Shown here: one piece after another, positions 8,901-17,770 of the stretch
Position numbering within the stretch: the first letter of the stretch is position 1
How the letters are laid out: each line of letters opens with the position of its first letter
Source: Williamsia phyllosphaerae
GTDB lineage: Bacteria; Actinomycetota; Actinomycetes; Mycobacteriales; Mycobacteriaceae
Direction of reading: 5' to 3'
NCBI RefSeq assembly: GCF_014635305.1
Contig: NZ_BMCS01000001.1
Coordinates: forward strand, 1,116,001-1,180,000
DNA: 64,000 nucleotides
Notes under the pieces: generated by a model
The model's database searches: none
What the model was told of the DNA's origin: nothing
The model's input: the letters and a program-made list of their open reading frames with translations, nothing else
Translations under genes and position numbers: made by a program

Positions 8901-10242
8901 CGCCGGAGGAGCTGGCGCTCGCCGCGATGCGGTAGGTGATGATGAAGCCGACCTGCAGCACCGCGACGTAGAGCACGATTGCGCCCGCCATCCGTCCGAA
9001 TGTCCGCAGGCGATCGTCGAGACCCCAGCGCAGCCGCAGTTTCACCCCGGCGCGTCGCAGGGCGGGCAGCAGGATCGCGGCCTGGCAGACCACGCCGAGG
9101 GTGGTGCCGATGCCCAGGACGAGGAGCTTGGTGTCGCCCATGCGCACCGGGTTGAGCGAGATCTCACCGGGCACGATCGCGAACACGATGAGCGTGGTGA
9201 TCTGGACGATGTTGTTGCACACCGGCGCCCAGGCACCCGGCTTGAACAGACCCTTCATGTTCAGGATCGCGATGAACAGAGCCGACATCCCGTAGAACAA
9301 GATCTCGGGCAGCAGCAGATACGCCAGGGCGGTGGCCAGGTCGCGGTTGACCAGGCCGTCACCGAGATTGAGCAGGGTCAGCAGCGGTGCCGCGATGAGC
9401 GCGACGATCGTCGCGACGCCCAGCATCGTCAGCGCGAGGGTGAAGATCCGGTTGATGAAACCCTCACCGCCGTCGGCGTCCTCGGCCTCCGCACGCACGA
9501 GGACCGGGATCACGATGGCGGTGAGCACCGCGCCGAGGACGACCTCGGCCACGAGGTTGGGCAGCACGTAGGCGGCCTGGAACGACGACGCGATCGCCGA
9601 GCCGAGCAGGGCCAGCACGAGGATCGTGCGGACGAAACCGGAGATCCGGCTGACCAGGGTGGCTATCGCGATCGACCCGCTGGTGCGCAGGACGCTCTCG
9701 TCGGAATCGCGCGAGATCGCCTTCTCGGTGTCGGTCTCGACGGGATCGCCCGGATCGAACTCGGGGGCGTCGATCGTCGCGATGCGACGGGTCTCACCGG
9801 ACGCCGAACCGTCGGGAATCGGCACCGGACCCCGACGTGCGGGCGGCGGCGTCGACATCGGCGGCTCCGACATCGACGGGGGCTCGGCGGCGGGCATCGG
9901 TGCCGACCGCGGGGGCGTGGTCGGGAGCGGACGGGACACCGGTGGCGGGACGTAGCCGGGAGGGGTGTCGGCGAAGCGTCGCGCGTTCGGGCTCGGTGGT
10001 CGTCGCGGTGGCACGTCGGCCGGTGGGCGTCCCCGCCCTCCCGAGCGTCGGCTGCGCAGGGTGTCGTCGGGTCCGCCCGGCGCCGGCGGCAACCGGTCGG
10101 ACGGTGCGCCACCGGGGATGCCGCGGCCCGGTGTCGGGGGGATACGACGCGGCGCAGCGCGGCCGCCGGTGGGCGGGCCGTCGGGGGTACGGCGATCCAC
10201 CTCGCGGTCGCCGTCGGTCGGGTCGTCGGTGCGGTCAGTCAT
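5962..10242 (-). CDS. murJ: Lipid II flippase MurJ fused to a pseudokinase
   Basis: This 1426-residue membrane protein is the counterpart of M. tuberculosis Rv3910 (1184 residues). Residues 1-185 are a Pro/Arg-rich disordered tail, longer than usual. About 185-710 form the MurJ/MviN core of roughly 14 helices that flips lipid II for peptidoglycan synthesis. About 912-1180 form a protein-kinase-like domain in which the VAIK lysine is replaced (VALTFVD) and no HRD catalytic loop is seen, so it is a pseudokinase. One helix follows at about 1217-1240, then an extracytoplasmic beta-rich domain at about 1290-1426. In mycobacteria PknB phosphorylates the pseudokinase and recruits the FHA protein FhaA. 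Its ATGACTGA start overlaps the previous stop by 8 bp. Confidence 0.95.
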   Translation of the reverse strand: MTDRTDDPTDGDREVDRRTPDGPPTGGRAAPRRIPPTPGRGIPGGAPSDRLPPAPGGPDDTLRSRRSGGRGRPPADVPPRRPPSPNARRFADTPPGYVPPPVSRPLPTTPPRSAPMPAAEPPSMSEPPMSTPPPARRGPVPIPDGSASGETRRIATIDAPEFDPGDPVETDTEKAISRDSDESVLRTSGSIAIATLVSRISGFVRTILVLALLGSAIASSFQAAYVLPNLVAEVVLGAVLTAIVIPVLVRAEAEDADGGEGFINRIFTLALTMLGVATIVALIAAPLLTLLNLGDGLVNRDLATALAYLLLPEILFYGMSALFIAILNMKGLFKPGAWAPVCNNIVQITTLIVFAIVPGEISLNPVRMGDTKLLVLGIGTTLGVVCQAAILLPALRRAGVKLRLRWGLDDRLRTFGRMAGAIVLYVAVLQVGFIITYRIAASASSSGVSIYATHWQLLQLPYGVLGVTILTAIMPRLSRNAAANDTHSVVDDLSLSTRLTMVALVPVITFMTFFGPAIGIAVFNFGQFGLNDADQLGTVLSWGAFTIIPYSMTLVQLRVFYAREDAWTPTAIAVGITIVKVAASYLGPVLFDDGDTIVRWLAFSNGLGYIVGAIVGHFLLRSRLGPIRMTNVGRTTGLTLLASVGGCALVWGVSQLSGLHRFATDHGKLGSIAYLAFTAVVALGLVYTALVLLRIPDVIAVSVSVRRMLGRFIPAIAPASQPPSESIAEMTVAFPRITGDESLPYSGQVQVLRRFDRGTASWQAYSVHTGGAAGQVTPGVPRDLRYRRRGVDLMGDNDVDAGGARDLPGLVNTDPRLSAIRPDAEGPARGGAPSPSTGPVRAQRVGPDDSADEPAGPTDPDTPQRDAEPSESTGPAPSVPVGDPGPAGAPAGPSDGRPRPRRGPRLVPGAAVAGGRYRLLAAHGGTRGLQFWRARDINLDRDVALTFVDADQLAPPPEPGVAVGARGDGPQAVLSRTLRLGRVNSPGIARVLDVVRGSSGGIVVAEWVTGSSLADVAKTNPSPVGAARAVRALAAAAEAAHRTGSSLSIDHPDRIRISTEGNAVLAFPGTLAGDDKTTDVRGLGAVLYALLLAHWPLDPDGAAGVITSRTSGEPIGGLPVAEPSATGIPKEPRAARPDVPFEISAVAARALEGNSGIRTAATIQHVLDQATVVDQKTDLMPVIGDATERPAPASNVRADGAGGRSRFGLGDRSPRSMRVLAIAAGAGLITLLLVIALIVWLTDTVDPDEQPTNIDSFLNGSASASSAPVSPGAGTAAPQAGPIGLRSVTVVDYSRQTADSSANVGNVISGEAPAWRTDTYRGGPRFGNLKPGLGLMFALDRASTVRTVTVRTPSPGLEVQVRTSPSASAAFDDTTQVGAGSIDQPSTTITVRDAQSAPFVLIWITSLPQSSRGGFQGVISQISMAG

Positions 10243-12754
10243 CGCCGGTCGAGCCCGATCTCGGCGGCACCGGCGTGTCCTGCTGATGCAGATAGCGGCT
10301 GTCGGCCATCAGGCGTTCGCGCTCGTCGGGTTCGGGACGGTCGAGGTCGGCCGGGTCCGGCTCGCCACGGAAGCGATGCCAGAGTCGTCGGCCCGCGAGC
10401 AGCACCAACGCGACGCCGGCGCAGATCGTGATGATGAACAGCGCTTTTCCATATGCGTTGGAATGTACTGACAAGTCGATCGGACTGCCCATCGCGACAC
10501 CGCTGGATGTCACCAGGGCGATGTTGACGGTCATCGTGGCCGAGGACTTCGCCTGCGTGGGCAGCTGAATCTGCCGGGTGCCCCGCGGTGGGATCTCGAC
10601 GACCCCGATGTCACCGATGTCGAGGTTCTGCGGCGCGGCGGTGTCGAGGCGCACACGCACGGGCAGCGGCAGGTCGTTGCGCACCACGAGCAGCAGCGGG
10701 CTGCGTTCGGAGGCCAACGTGTAGCGACCGCCGGGGTCGAGGATGCTGACGGCGTCGCGCATCCGGTCCAGTGTCTTGTCCACCGCCCGGACCCGGGCGA
10801 CCGCGGTGGCCACGACGGCGCGCCGATCCGAGGTGGAGTCGACGGGCGCAGAACGCATGGCCCGGATGAGGTCCTCGTCGAGGGGTGCGACGTAGGTCCG
10901 CGGCGAGATCGCGAGATCGCTGCGCGCGACCATCGAGGCCTCGAGCTGGAAGATCAGCCCCGCCGAGCGGCTCAGCAGCATCGTGGTGTCGGCGTCGAGC
11001 GTGGTCAGGCCGAGGGTGGTGTTCAGCGGGACCCGCAGCGCGCCCGAGACGCCGGCCTGGTCGAGCTGGGAGTTCACGTCGCCGAGGGGTCGGGGCGCGG
11101 CCAATCCGGAGTCGAGCAGCAGCGCCGTCGTCGAGAGCACCGCGCGGGCGTCGTCGGCGGAGGCCGACCACACCGCGGGCGGCATGATCAGCTCGCTGCG
11201 CCCGACGGTCGGGTCGTCGGGCTCGCCGCCGATCCGCTGGGTGGTCGCGTCCCCGGTGGGCGCGATCGCGGCGTAGCTCAGCGCGGCGGTGGCCGCGGCG
11301 CGTCGGCTCACCTGGGACTCGGTGTCGAGGTCGAACCGTTGGTCGTCGGCGGTGACGGCCGGGGTACTGGGGGCGGCGCCCATGCCGGCGAGTGCGGTGG
11401 TGATGGCCGGGTCGTAGGTCTGCACGGCGAGGTCGGACGCGCGGTACTGACCGTTGGCCGCACCCTGCTCGCGGGCGATGGCGGTCGAGGCGATCAGGGC
11501 GTGGTCGATGTCGGAGTTGTTCAGCAGGCGGGCCGCGGTGTCGTCGAGCGCTCCGCTGACCGGGACCGCGAGTCCTCGCACGCTGGAGACGCCCAGGATG
11601 GTGTCGACGATGTCGGCGGGCGATCGGACCGCGGTGCGGGTCAGTTCGGGGTCGTTGACCCGGGCGAGGGTGTCGAGGTCGGCCTGCGCGAACGGCAACG
11701 CCACCACGCACAGGCGCGAGGCCATCGTCCGTAGGCGCTGCAGCCAGTCCTGGGCCGCGGCGGTGCCGGTGCCCTCCCGGGTGGCCGACCGTGGATCGGT
11801 GGGGTCTCGGGACACCTCGTATCCCGACGTCATGGCCTGGACGGTCACGAGCAGGTCGGGGTCGATGGCCAGACAGGCGCTGCGCGTCACCGGGGAGTCC
11901 GGGCTGACGGTCGCGTCGTCGAGCGTGGTGAGCAGCCCGTTGAGTCGCCCGCCCGGGCGCAACGAGGTGGCGAGGTCGTCGCTGACCAGGCGTACGGGTT
12001 CGTCACCGCCGCCGGTGATCCCGGGCGCGAGCTGGCCGGGTGCGGCCAGCGGCCACATCAACGTGAGCTGCGCCGGCGACGACACCGTCGGCGCGACCGA
12101 ACCGTCGGCACCCGACGGCTGGGTGTTCGCGGGTGTCACCTCGGCGAGGTCGCTCGACTGGGCCCGCGCGCGGTCGGGGGGCAACCCCAGCACGGTCAGC
12201 AGGGTGCGTGAGTCGTCGAGTCGTGCGGGCGTGCCGTAGTCGGGGGTTCCGTTGAGGTTCACCAGGATCGGGTAGACCCCGGGGCTGTCGACACCGAGTC
12301 CGGGGGTGGCGGGGTTCCCGGTCAACGGCACGGTCAGCGAGAACGGGCGGCTCTGTCCGGGATCGAGCTTCGTGCCCACCTGGGTGAACCGGGTGGCCGT
12401 CTCGTACTGCGCGGGATCGCGGATCAGCGACGTCCGCAGTTCGGCACCCGCCGCGACCCGATCGCCGCGTTGCACCCGCATCACGAGATCGGTGACGGGC
12501 CGGTCGCCGACGTTGTTCAGCGTGCCCCGCACGGTCACGGTGGTCGGACTGCTGGTGGTCACCGCCGACGGGCTCACCGAATCGATCGAGACGTTGACGA
12601 ACTCGGCCGGCTCGGGGAACGGTGCCGCGGCGGCGCCCGGCAGCGGGGCGGCGAGCATCGTCGTCAGCAGGAGCCCGAACACCCCGAGCACCGCGGCCCA
12701 TCGGGACAGATGGTGGCGCGATCCCCGGACGTCGCGCGGCCGTGTCGAGATCAT
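10235..12754 (-). CDS. DUF6049 family membrane-anchored surface protein (Rv3909-like)
   Basis: This 839-residue protein has an N-terminal export signal at about residues 1-45 (basic start, hydrophobic AAVLGVFGLLLTTMLAAPL, then AAAAP). A large extracytoplasmic region with immunoglobulin-like beta segments follows, and a single C-terminal helix (FIITICAGVALVLLAG) ends in a short charged cytoplasmic tail. The arrangement matches Rv3909, always found between mutT4 and murJ in mycolata. Its function is unknown; the conserved link to murJ suggests a role in wall synthesis or anchoring. ATG 12754 was chosen because it lies 8 bp after the mutT4 stop and begins the signal peptide; an open start 117 bp upstream adds unrelated Arg-rich sequence. 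Confidence 0.88.
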   Translation of the reverse strand: MISTRPRDVRGSRHHLSRWAAVLGVFGLLLTTMLAAPLPGAAAAPFPEPAEFVNVSIDSVSPSAVTTSSPTTVTVRGTLNNVGDRPVTDLVMRVQRGDRVAAGAELRTSLIRDPAQYETATRFTQVGTKLDPGQSRPFSLTVPLTGNPATPGLGVDSPGVYPILVNLNGTPDYGTPARLDDSRTLLTVLGLPPDRARAQSSDLAEVTPANTQPSGADGSVAPTVSSPAQLTLMWPLAAPGQLAPGITGGGDEPVRLVSDDLATSLRPGGRLNGLLTTLDDATVSPDSPVTRSACLAIDPDLLVTVQAMTSGYEVSRDPTDPRSATREGTGTAAAQDWLQRLRTMASRLCVVALPFAQADLDTLARVNDPELTRTAVRSPADIVDTILGVSSVRGLAVPVSGALDDTAARLLNNSDIDHALIASTAIAREQGAANGQYRASDLAVQTYDPAITTALAGMGAAPSTPAVTADDQRFDLDTESQVSRRAAATAALSYAAIAPTGDATTQRIGGEPDDPTVGRSELIMPPAVWSASADDARAVLSTTALLLDSGLAAPRPLGDVNSQLDQAGVSGALRVPLNTTLGLTTLDADTTMLLSRSAGLIFQLEASMVARSDLAISPRTYVAPLDEDLIRAMRSAPVDSTSDRRAVVATAVARVRAVDKTLDRMRDAVSILDPGGRYTLASERSPLLLVVRNDLPLPVRVRLDTAAPQNLDIGDIGVVEIPPRGTRQIQLPTQAKSSATMTVNIALVTSSGVAMGSPIDLSVHSNAYGKALFIITICAGVALVLLAGRRLWHRFRGEPDPADLDRPEPDERERLMADSRYLHQQDTPVPPRSGSTGDD

Positions 12755-12764
12755 CCGATCGAGG

Positions 12765-13904
12765 TCATTCGTCGCCGTCGTGGTCGGTCCGCGCGTGCGA
12801 GGACTCCACGTGATCGGGGTGCGCCGCACCGGCGGTTTCCGACGGGGTGCCCGACGGCCGCCGCGGCCCACGCCGACGACGGCGGGTGCGCGCGGGCTTC
12901 GGGGCGTCGTTGCGGCGCTGATTGCGCGCCGCGGCCGCCTTCTCGTACTCGTTGGGCTCGGTGCGGGCGCTGTCGGCCTCCGACCGCGCCAGCCGCTCGG
13001 GGTCGTCGGCCAGGTCGGCGATGACCTCCTCGGCGGTGCGGGCCAGACGGCGTTCGTCGGAGTAGGTCAGGCGCTGCGGCAACTCGGTGAGCGGCACCCA
13101 CGCGACCTCGGCCACCTCGTAGTCGGCGTCGGACAGCTCGCCACCGGTGGAGCGCATCAGATAGTGGTGCACGGTCTTGTGGATCCGCTTGCCCTCGCTG
13201 ACGAACCAGTACTCGACCTTGCCGAGGGAGGCGACGACATTGCCCTCGATACCGGTCTCCTCGGCGACCTCGCGTACCGCTGTCTGCTCGGCGGTCTCCC
13301 CGGTCTCGATGTGTCCCTTGGGAAGCGACCACATCATCCGACCGCGTCGGTCCACGCGACCGATCAGCGCGGCGCAGCGTTCGCGGTCCGGGCCGTCGAT
13401 ACCGGAGACGATGAGCCCGCCCGCCGACGTCTCCCGGACGGTGCGCAGGCGGGGATTGGTCTTCGGGGTGCTGGAGTTCTTGGTGGGCGTCTCGCGTGCC
13501 CCGCCTCGGGCGCTGCGTCCGCCGTGCCCGGCGGTGCGGTTGAGGGCGCTCAGGTCGGACGGCTTGACCGGTGCCGGCGAGGCGTCGACGCCCTCGGGGT
13601 TCGCGACCGAGGCGGCGGCGTCGGGGTTGTCGGTGGTCGGCCTGCTGGGCTTGCGCCTGCGTCCGCGTCGTCCGCGACGGCTGCCGGTCCGGCCGCCCTC
13701 GGACGGGGTGGGACCGGTGGTCGGCGCCTGCGCGTCGGACGTGTCGAGCGTTGCGGGTGCGGCGTCGCCGATGGCCGTGGGCGCCGCCGTCCCGGGCTGC
13801 GTGGTGCCGGGTGCGCCGCGGCGCTTTCCACCCCGCCGATTGCCGCGCCGACGCCGCGGACGTCCCGCGACGTCGCGTTTCGGCTCGGAGGGTTCGGCTG
13901 ACAC
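12765..13904 (-). CDS. Nudix hydrolase, MutT4-like, with long basic N-terminus
   Basis: Translation from GTG 13904 gives 379 residues. About 1-145 form a low-complexity Arg/Pro/Thr-rich tail. A Nudix domain spans about 150-280, and its box [20 protein letters not shown] keeps the glutamates that bind the metal. The remainder is another Arg-rich tail ([12 protein letters not shown]). This corresponds to Rv3908, next to pcnA. Substrates of this subfamily are uncertain; damaged or minor nucleoside diphosphate derivatives are usual for Nudix enzymes. The basic tails suggest nucleic-acid binding, which is inference. The downstream DUF6049 gene starts 8 bp after the stop. Confidence 0.9.
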   Translation of the reverse strand: MSAEPSEPKRDVAGRPRRRRGNRRGGKRRGAPGTTQPGTAAPTAIGDAAPATLDTSDAQAPTTGPTPSEGGRTGSRRGRRGRRRKPSRPTTDNPDAAASVANPEGVDASPAPVKPSDLSALNRTAGHGGRSARGGARETPTKNSSTPKTNPRLRTVRETSAGGLIVSGIDGPDRERCAALIGRVDRRGRMMWSLPKGHIETGETAEQTAVREVAEETGIEGNVVASLGKVEYWFVSEGKRIHKTVHHYLMRSTGGELSDADYEVAEVAWVPLTELPQRLTYSDERRLARTAEEVIADLADDPERLARSEADSARTEPNEYEKAAAARNQRRNDAPKPARTRRRRRGPRRPSGTPSETAGAAHPDHVESSHARTDHDGDE

Positions 13905-13910
13905 CCCACG

Positions 13911-13916
13911 ATGCTA
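13911..13916 (-). promoter_or_regulatory. -10 box for leaderless mutT4-like transcript
   Basis: TAGCAT on the minus strand ends 6 nt before GTG 13904, so the transcript would begin at the start codon. It faces the pcnA promoter within a 95-bp divergent gap. A TTGACA nearby is only 5 nt away and cannot be its -35. Confidence 0.6.
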
Positions 13917-13985
13917 GCCGTTGTCAACCCCCGGTTTCCTCAACCCCGGCGCGGGTCAGGGGCTCGATGTCGGGCGTGTACTGGG

Positions 13986-13991
13986 TAGGCT
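13986..13991 (+). promoter_or_regulatory. -10 box for leaderless pcnA transcript
   Basis: TAGGCT lies 8 nt before GTG 14000, the spacing expected when transcription starts at the start codon. It supports GTG 14000 over the in-frame ATG at 13967, which would lie upstream of this promoter. Confidence 0.6.
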
Positions 13992-13999
13992 CTGACCCC

Positions 14000-15463
14000 G
14001 TGACAGCAACGCGGGAGGACTCCTCTGACGAGCGCCGCACCCGGTTGCTGGCCCACGCGGCGGTGTCGTTGCGGCAGCTGTCGGGGGTTCTCGACCCCCT
14101 GGGTGCCCGGTTCGCCGAGCGGGGCTTCTCCCTCTATCTGGTCGGGGGCTCGGTCCGAGACGCCGTCCTGGGCCGGCTCGGCTCCGACCTCGACTTCACC
14201 ACCGACGCCCGTCCCGAGCAGGTCCAGGGGATCCTGCGGGGATGGGCCGAGCACATGTGGGACACCGGGATCGCCTACGGCACCGTCAGCGCGGTCCGCG
14301 ACGGCCAACACATCGAGATCACGACGTTCCGCGCCGACACATACGACCAGGTGTCGCGGAACCCCGAGGTGCGCTTCGGCGACACCCTCGACGAGGACCT
14401 GATCCGCCGCGACTTCACCATCAACGCGATGGCCGTCCGCATCGGAGCCGACGGTGCGCAGGAGTTCGTCGACCCACTCGACGGGATGACCGACCTGCTG
14501 GCCGGCGTCATCGACACCCCGGCCGCCCCGGAGACCTCGTTCACCGACGACCCCCTGCGGATGCTGCGCGCGGTCCGTTTCGTCTCCCAGCTGGGCTTCG
14601 TCCCGGCGCCCCGGGTGGTCGTCGCGATCACCGAGATGGTCGAGGCGATCGACCGGATCACCGTGGAGCGCGTCGCCGCCGAACTGGACAAGCTGATCCT
14701 GGGCGATCACCCGGTCGACGGGGTCGATGCGCTGGTCGAGACCGGATTGGCGGAGCGGGTGCTGCCGGAGATCCCCGGGATGAAGCTCGCCATCGACGAA
14801 CACCACCAGCACAAGGACGTGTACTGGCACTCGCTGACGGTGCTGCAGCAGGCCGTCGACCTCGAGGAGGCCGACCCGGACCTGATCCTGCGGTGGGCGG
14901 CCCTGCTGCACGACATCGGCAAACCCGCCACCCGTCGCCACGAGCCGGATGGCGGCGTCAGCTTCCACCACCACGAGGTGGTCGGGGCCAAGATGGTCCG
15001 CAAGCGCATGAAGGCGCTGAAGTACCCGAAGTCGGTCATCGAGGACGTGGCGAACCTGGTGTTCCTGCACCTGCGGTTCCACGGTTACGACGAGGGCCGG
15101 TGGACCGATTCGGCGGTGCGGCGCTACGTCACCGACGCCGGCGATCTCCTCCCCCGACTCCACAAGCTGGTCCGCGCGGACTGCACGACGCGCAACAAGC
15201 GCCGGGCGGCCCGGTTGCAGGGCAACTACGACGACCTCGAACGCAGGATCGCCGATCTCGCGGCCCAGGAGGATCTGCAGCGGGTCCGGCCGGACCTCGA
15301 CGGCAACGCGATCATGGAACTCCTCGACATCCCGGCGGGCCCGATCGTGGGTCGTGCATGGCGGTTCCTCAAGGAACTCCGTCTCGATCGTGGACCGCTC
15401 GATCGGGACGAGGCGGAGGCCGCGCTCCTCGACTGGTGGAGCCGGGAAAAGACTTCGGGCTAA
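14000..15463 (+). CDS. pcnA: CCA tRNA nucleotidyltransferase / poly(A) polymerase family
   Basis: This 487-residue class II nucleotidyltransferase (Rv3907c counterpart) builds or repairs the CCA end of tRNA. The head domain has the signature LYLVGGSVRDAVLG followed by the metal-binding DLDF near residues 38-58. The segment RRDFTINAMAVR is the ribose-selecting region. A C-terminal HD domain carries LLHDIGKPATRRHE, typical of the bacterial HD-containing branch. The GTG start fits a leaderless transcript; ATG 13967 would add 11 residues upstream of the promoter. It is transcribed away from the mutT4-murJ group. Confidence 0.94.
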   Translation: MTATREDSSDERRTRLLAHAAVSLRQLSGVLDPLGARFAERGFSLYLVGGSVRDAVLGRLGSDLDFTTDARPEQVQGILRGWAEHMWDTGIAYGTVSAVRDGQHIEITTFRADTYDQVSRNPEVRFGDTLDEDLIRRDFTINAMAVRIGADGAQEFVDPLDGMTDLLAGVIDTPAAPETSFTDDPLRMLRAVRFVSQLGFVPAPRVVVAITEMVEAIDRITVERVAAELDKLILGDHPVDGVDALVETGLAERVLPEIPGMKLAIDEHHQHKDVYWHSLTVLQQAVDLEEADPDLILRWAALLHDIGKPATRRHEPDGGVSFHHHEVVGAKMVRKRMKALKYPKSVIEDVANLVFLHLRFHGYDEGRWTDSAVRRYVTDAGDLLPRLHKLVRADCTTRNKRRAARLQGNYDDLERRIADLAAQEDLQRVRPDLDGNAIMELLDIPAGPIVGRAWRFLKELRLDRGPLDRDEAEAALLDWWSREKTSG

Positions 15464-15587
15464 GCTGGAGGTCTCGGTCCAGCAGCGGCCTCGGGCGATC
15501 GCATGCGCGAGCGCCTCTGCTGTCCGACGCGTTCTCCCAGACGGGACCCAGCATGACCAGTTTCTCGGATCTGCCCTTCCGCCCTCG

Positions 15588-16841
15588 ATGGATGAGGTGA
15601 GGCGTATCTCCACCGAATCAAGCCAAGTTCGCACATCCCCGGACGAGGACTCACTCGTCGGGGCGTTGGAGGTCTCCATGCAGTTCGCGCCCATCAGGCG
15701 GCTCAACGACGGCGCGTTGGCGGGGGCGGAGCTGCAGGTCCGCGGACCGTCGAAGTCCGCCCTCGGAACCGCCGAGTCGCTGCGACGCGCGGCGCGGATG
15801 ATGCAGCAGGAACGCGCACTCGACCGCCACAAGTTCACCTTCGCCGCCACCGGCACGGCGCAGATGATCGCCGATGTCCTGCCCCTGCTGGTGATGGTCG
15901 ATCTCGCCTCGATCGACCAGTCCGACCTCGAGAACTCGCTCGAGCGTCTCGCGGTGTCGGTCCAACCCGACGAGATGCTCGCCGACCCGCAGCGCACCCT
16001 GGCCCGGATCGACGCGGCCCGCCGCGCCGGTCGCATCATCTGCGTCGACGGGTTCGGGGTCAGTGAGTATGCGGTCACGATGCTGTCGCTGATCGAACCC
16101 GACATCATCGTCACCGGTCCAGAGCTGCTGACCCGGACCACCGAGCCCGCGATGGCCCGACTGGCCCACGCGTTGGCCGCGCACGTCGAGCGCAGCCACG
16201 CCGTGGTCATCGCCGAGGGCGTGGACACCGACGCGTTGCGGTTGTCCGCCCAGACGATCGGTGCCACCTATGGGCTCGGCGCGCTCTACCCACCGGTCGA
16301 CGACCCCGCGGCGTTCGCCGACGAAGCCGTCGTGCCCCTCCCGGACGCCCCGGTGTGGTCGACCCCGGCCGCCGACACCACCACGCCGTACCGGATCGGG
16401 TCGGCCGGGCACCAGCCGCGACGCGGCACCAAGCACCTGCTGATCGAGATGAGCAAGGCGCTCGAGGCGCAGGCCGCCGCCGCGGGCGGCGCGGTGATCG
16501 TGCTCGGAACCTTCCAGCACGCGCGCAACTTCACGTCGCATACGTCTGTGCGCTGGAGGCAACTCGCCGACACCGCGGGGCTCGCCGGCGTCTACGGCGT
16601 CGGACTGGCGCCGATGATCGACGGCAATGTGATCCACGCGCCGCTCGACGAGTCCGACGACATCGTCAACGAGTGGAACGTCGCCGTCCTCAGCCCGCAT
16701 TTCTGTGCGCTGCTCGCCGCCCGTGACCTGCACGACGAGGGTCCGGACATGGAACGCACCTTCGACTTCGTGCAGAGCTACGAGCGGCTGACCGTCACCC
16801 AGGCCGTGCACTCGATCCTGAGCCGGTTCACCTTTGCGTGA
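15588..16841 (+). CDS. Degenerate EAL domain + DICT sensory domain protein
   Basis: This 417-residue protein has an EAL-like fold at about residues 20-230 and a DICT domain at about 250-415, a sensor fold often attached to EAL, GGDEF or HD outputs. The EAL signature appears as LAGAELQVR, the DDFG metal site as VDGFG with the second Asp lost, and the catalytic Lys of the D-x-K-D strand appears missing (DIIVTGPEL); AEGVDTDAL is kept. It is therefore probably not an active c-di-GMP phosphodiesterase but a sensor or binding protein. GTG 15597 is an alternative start. ATG 15678 has a GGAGG site but would cut the first EAL helix. Confidence 0.78.
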   Translation: MDEVRRISTESSQVRTSPDEDSLVGALEVSMQFAPIRRLNDGALAGAELQVRGPSKSALGTAESLRRAARMMQQERALDRHKFTFAATGTAQMIADVLPLLVMVDLASIDQSDLENSLERLAVSVQPDEMLADPQRTLARIDAARRAGRIICVDGFGVSEYAVTMLSLIEPDIIVTGPELLTRTTEPAMARLAHALAAHVERSHAVVIAEGVDTDALRLSAQTIGATYGLGALYPPVDDPAAFADEAVVPLPDAPVWSTPAADTTTPYRIGSAGHQPRRGTKHLLIEMSKALEAQAAAAGGAVIVLGTFQHARNFTSHTSVRWRQLADTAGLAGVYGVGLAPMIDGNVIHAPLDESDDIVNEWNVAVLSPHFCALLAARDLHDEGPDMERTFDFVQSYERLTVTQAVHSILSRFTFA

Positions 16842-17268
16842 TGACCTGCCTGTCGACGACGAACACCGCAGGCCGGACGGGGTCACCGACGAGACGGTCA
16901 AGGCTGTGGGCGCGGTGACCGAGGCACTCGAGTGGGTCGAGCGGGTCCGTGGTCATCTGTATGAGGCGCACCAGATGTCGGGACACGCCGACCTGGCCTT
17001 CGGCGACGCGGCCGACGCGCTGGCCGATGCCGGCCACACCGAGTTGGCGGAACGCCTGCGCACCGAGATCGTGGGGCTCAACACCTTTCCGGGACGGTGG
17101 ACGTTCCAGCTCGTCGAGGAGTTCGACGACGGCTACTACGCCACCGTGAAGGACTTCGAGAAGCAAACCCGCACAGACCTTCTCGAGGGTCGTCGCCACG
17201 TCTTCGAATCGGAGATGAAGGAATCGCGACGTACCCACGGACGACCGGGCCACGAGGCGCGACCTTAG
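16834..17268 (+). CDS. Conserved hypothetical protein, 144 residues
   Basis: Not recognised with confidence. It is a soluble, mostly helical, charged protein with the core HLYEAHQMSGHADLAFGDA and FPGRWTFQLVEEFDDGYY, which looks like a conserved actinobacterial family. The likely start is TTG 16834, overlapping the end of the EAL-DICT gene by 8 bp, so translation is probably coupled and the two may act together. No membrane segment, signal or metal motif is visible. The C-terminus is basic. Confidence 0.65.
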   Translation: MRDDLPVDDEHRRPDGVTDETVKAVGAVTEALEWVERVRGHLYEAHQMSGHADLAFGDAADALADAGHTELAERLRTEIVGLNTFPGRWTFQLVEEFDDGYYATVKDFEKQTRTDLLEGRRHVFESEMKESRRTHGRPGHEARP

Positions 17269-17290
17269 CCGACCGCCGATCCGCGGTCGA

Positions 17291-17770
17291 TCATCGACCG
17301 ACGGCGAAAGCCTCGTCCGCGGCCCGCTGATGCAAGGTCTGTAGCTCGTCGGCCTGACGGGCGGCCTGGTCGTTCAACTCGGCGCACCGGGCGGTACCGG
17401 GTCCGAAGTCCACCCGGCCCTCCATCCCGAGTTCCCACATGGCCTTCTTGGCCAGCAGCAGCGAACGCATCGCCTCCACCGCGGCGACCCGGCGGAAGCG
17501 ACCACGGGTCACGTGCAGCACACCGGCCACGCCGCGCACGCCGGTGCCGATGCCCACCACGGCGCCGAGCCAGCTCTCCCCATGGCCGCTCAACTCCTCC
17601 ACGCGCGCACGGACGAAGGCCATCTCCTCCTCGAGTTCGGCCGGGAGATGGTCGATCGCCCCCGCGGTCCACGGGTCGTTCGCCACGAGGCGCGCCAACT
17701 GCAGGCCGCCACTGGCCCCGATCAGATGTGTCCGCATGTAGAGCGCGGACGACTGCGCTGTCGCGTTCAT
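17291..17770 (-). CDS. Hypothetical protein, 159 residues
   Basis: Not recognised. A largely helical protein with a Gly-rich mildly hydrophobic segment (LGAVVGIGTGVRGVAGVL, about residues 67-85) followed by a basic region TRGRFRRVAA and a charged C-terminus. It converges on the 144-residue gene with only 22 bp between the stops. A TACACT -10-like box lies about 60 bp upstream of the ATG, in the gap shared with the divergent dehydrogenase gene. GC3 pattern and codon use match the neighbours, which supports it as real. Confidence 0.6.
   Translation of the reverse strand: MNATAQSSALYMRTHLIGASGGLQLARLVANDPWTAGAIDHLPAELEEEMAFVRARVEELSGHGESWLGAVVGIGTGVRGVAGVLHVTRGRFRRVAAVEAMRSLLLAKKAMWELGMEGRVDFGPGTARCAELNDQAARQADELQTLHQRAADEAFAVGR

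Noticed and set aside
7387..10431. A 1014-residue open frame on the plus strand opposite murJ
   Set aside because: It mirrors the murJ codons; its composition (Arg, Asp, Gly, His rich) and lack of any family motif mark it as a high-GC antisense shadow.
13929..13940. TTGACA near the mutT4-like promoter
   Set aside because: It lies only 5 nt from TAGCAT, too close for a -35/-10 pair.
13940..16267. A 775-residue minus-strand frame across pcnA and the EAL gene
   Set aside because: It spans two well-supported genes on the other strand and shows shadow composition.
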